From an uncultured Eubacteriales bacterium (GTDB lineage: Bacteria; Bacillota_A; Clostridia; Christensenellales; Aristaeellaceae), in contig CADBLV010000223.1 in the NCBI GenBank assembly GCA_902795555.1, positions 1 through 7,650 on the forward strand: a DNA stretch of 7,650 nt, read 5' to 3'. Of this stretch, positions 7,381 to 7,650 are shown piece by piece. The position numbers were made by a program, and so were the translations under genes. The notes under the pieces were generated by a model, which was not told where the DNA came from, made no database searches, and saw only the letters and a list, made by a program, of their open reading frames with translations. Every line of letters starts with the position of its first letter. The stretch's first letter is position 1.

Positions 7381-7386
7381 ACCTCC
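7381..7386 (-). promoter_or_regulatory. Ribosome binding site that fixes the uxaB start at 7373
   Basis: GGAGGT on the minus strand stands 7 nt before the ATG at 7373-7371. It lies downstream of the longest-frame ATG at 7391, so that upstream ATG would have the ribosome site inside its own coding region. A further ATG at 7367-7365 would have 13 nt spacing, which is too long. Confidence 0.85.
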
Positions 7387-7406
7387 GACATGTTTTGTAT
7401 CCATTC

Positions 7407-7421
7407 AAATGTACAACATTT
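7407..7421. promoter_or_regulatory. Candidate repressor operator overlapping the uxaB -10 element
   Basis: AAATGT-TGT-ACATTT is a palindrome with perfect six-base arms and a three-base centre. It covers the -10 hexamer (7408-7413) of the predicted promoter. Its core has the GT-N3-AC form common to operators of the FadR subfamily of GntR regulators, to which UxuR and ExuR belong. A second, weaker inverted pair, TTGTA at 7395-7399 and TACAA at 7412-7416, overlaps it. The palindrome is visible directly. The regulator is inference, and none is encoded in the window. Confidence 0.5.
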
Positions 7422-7436
7422 TTGTCAGTCCGTCAA
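7408..7436 (-). promoter_or_regulatory. Sigma70-type promoter of the uxaB-uxaA-eda-uxaC-GH28-kduI operon
   Basis: On the minus strand the -35 is TTGACG (7436-7431) and the -10 is TACATT (7413-7408), with exactly 17 bp between them. Transcription should start near 7401, giving a leader of about 28 nt before the uxaB ATG at 7373. The promoter lies directly downstream of the terminator region of the preceding gene, which suggests an independent transcription unit. No comparable promoter was seen in the gaps between the later genes. Confidence 0.7.
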
Positions 7437-7440
7437 GCTT

Positions 7441-7496
7441 GAAAATGAAATCCGAACCCCTCCGAAAAGGAAATCTGAAAAAGAAATCCGAACCCC
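7441..7496 (-). repeat. 36-bp-period duplication of the terminator's 3' half
   Basis: On the minus strand GGGGTTCGGATTTCTTTTTC (7496-7477) recurs as GGGGTTCGGATTTCATTTTC (7460-7441) with a single difference. Each copy holds the 3' stem arm and the following T-rich tail of the terminator. The 5' arm at 7522-7512 exists once. A third partial relative, GGGGGTTCG on the plus strand at 7545-7553, is shorter. Confidence 0.7.
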
Positions 7497-7522
7497 TTCG
7501 GAAGCATTCCGGGGGTTCGGAT
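7476..7522 (-). terminator. Rho-independent terminator of the upstream minus-strand gene
   Basis: Read on the minus strand, ATCCGAACCCC (7522-7512) pairs perfectly over 11 bp with GGGGTTCGGAT (7496-7486). Inside it a second stem, CGGAA (7511-7507) with TTCCG (7503-7499), closes a three-base loop, leaving two unpaired bases between the stems. TTCTTTTTC follows the 3' arm. The plus strand lacks a T-run next to the stem, so the direction is minus. It would end the transcript of the gene whose stop codon is at 7628, about 105 nt upstream, before the uxaB promoter. Confidence 0.8.
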
Positions 7523-7547
7523 CCTGATAAAATTGATTGTTTTTGGG

Positions 7548-7589
7548 GGTTCGTCCCGTTTCCGACAGACGCTCACATCATGACGAACC
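7548..7589 (-). other. Inverted repeat in the 3' region of the upstream gene
   Basis: GGTTCGTC at 7548-7555 and GACGAACC at 7582-7589 are perfect eight-base complements with 26 nt between them. No T-run follows on either strand. It lies between the stop codon at 7628 and the terminator at 7522-7476. It could be part of a structured 3' end of the upstream mRNA. No coding region or other recognisable element was seen in 7523-7627. Confidence 0.35.
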
Positions 7590-7627
7590 GCGAACGAATG
7601 CCGGGATTCTTGAAACGCTTTCGAAAA

Positions 7628-7650
7628 TTATTCGTCCTCGTCCTCGTCGA
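7628..7650 (-). CDS. C-terminal end of an unidentified gene with an acidic tail (partial)
   Basis: The minus strand reads GAC GAG GAC GAG GAC GAA TAA, giving the tail Asp-Glu-Asp-Glu-Asp-Glu and a stop. Only six complete sense codons are in the window. Support comes from a minus-strand terminator of matching direction about 105 nt further on and from the promoter that begins the next transcription unit. Acidic tails occur in many unrelated proteins, for example the RNA polymerase delta subunit, so no product can be named. Confidence 0.45.

Noticed and set aside
6297..7442. Plus-strand open frame of 381 codons opposite uxaB
   Set aside because: It is antisense to a full-length UxaB, runs through the predicted promoter, and its translation has no recognisable domain.
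7441..7553. CRISPR-like or regulatory repeat array made of the repeated GAACCCC/GGGGTTC segments
   Set aside because: There are only two direct copies and one or two inverted ones, with no uniform spacers. A terminator with a duplicated arm explains them.
7612..7627. Possible catabolite-repression (cre) or LacI-type site around TTGAAACGCTTTCGAA
   Set aside because: It resembles a cre site but lacks one base at the centre and deviates at the end. It also lies about 180 bp upstream of the uxaB promoter, next to the stop of another gene, so a role in the operon is weak.
7374..7627. Possible riboswitch or small RNA gene upstream of uxaB
   Set aside because: The predicted leader is only about 28 nt. 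The structured elements lie upstream of the promoter and are explained by the terminator of the previous gene.

Overview
The window carries a bacterial operon for using pectin and galacturonate. All recognisable genes lie on the minus strand, so transcription runs from high to low coordinates. The DNA is moderately GC-rich by eye. Every gene has a strong AAGGAGG-type ribosome binding site, including genes that start with GTG or TTG, and the intergenic gaps are short. This style, and the set of protein families, suits a fermentative Clostridia-type Firmicute of the gut or rumen. That placement is inference: there is no rRNA or other marker gene here.

Layout from right to left, in the direction of transcription. 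At 7628-7650 is the last fragment of an unknown gene ending in a Glu/Asp run. Positions 7441-7627 are non-coding and contain an intrinsic terminator for that gene, whose 3' half is duplicated. At 7408-7436 is a sigma70-type promoter with a palindrome over its -10 element. The operon follows: uxaB (tagaturonate reductase), uxaA (altronate dehydratase), eda (KDPG aldolase), uxaC (uronate isomerase), a GH28 polygalacturonase-type hydrolase without a signal peptide, and the first 163 codons of kduI, cut by the window edge. Gaps between genes are 33-76 nt. Two of them hold hairpins, and I see no full intrinsic terminator inside the operon.

How the genes work together: the GH28 enzyme would release galacturonate from imported oligogalacturonides in the cytoplasm. 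UxaC converts D-galacturonate to D-tagaturonate, UxaB reduces this to D-altronate, and UxaA dehydrates it to 2-keto-3-deoxygluconate (KDG). After phosphorylation by KDG kinase (not in the window), Eda splits KDPG into pyruvate and glyceraldehyde 3-phosphate. KduI serves the parallel branch for unsaturated uronates made by pectate lyases. That branch also reaches KDG, through KduD (also not in the window). kdgK, kduD and a transporter may lie beyond the left edge.

The pathway is well known, and I find no evidence of an undescribed system. The points worth a second look are at the level of detail: two start-codon corrections (GH28 from TTG, UxaB six codons inside the longest frame), the promoter/operator arrangement, the duplicated terminator arm, a 14-residue-period repeat inside GH28, and the intracellular placement of the polygalacturonase.
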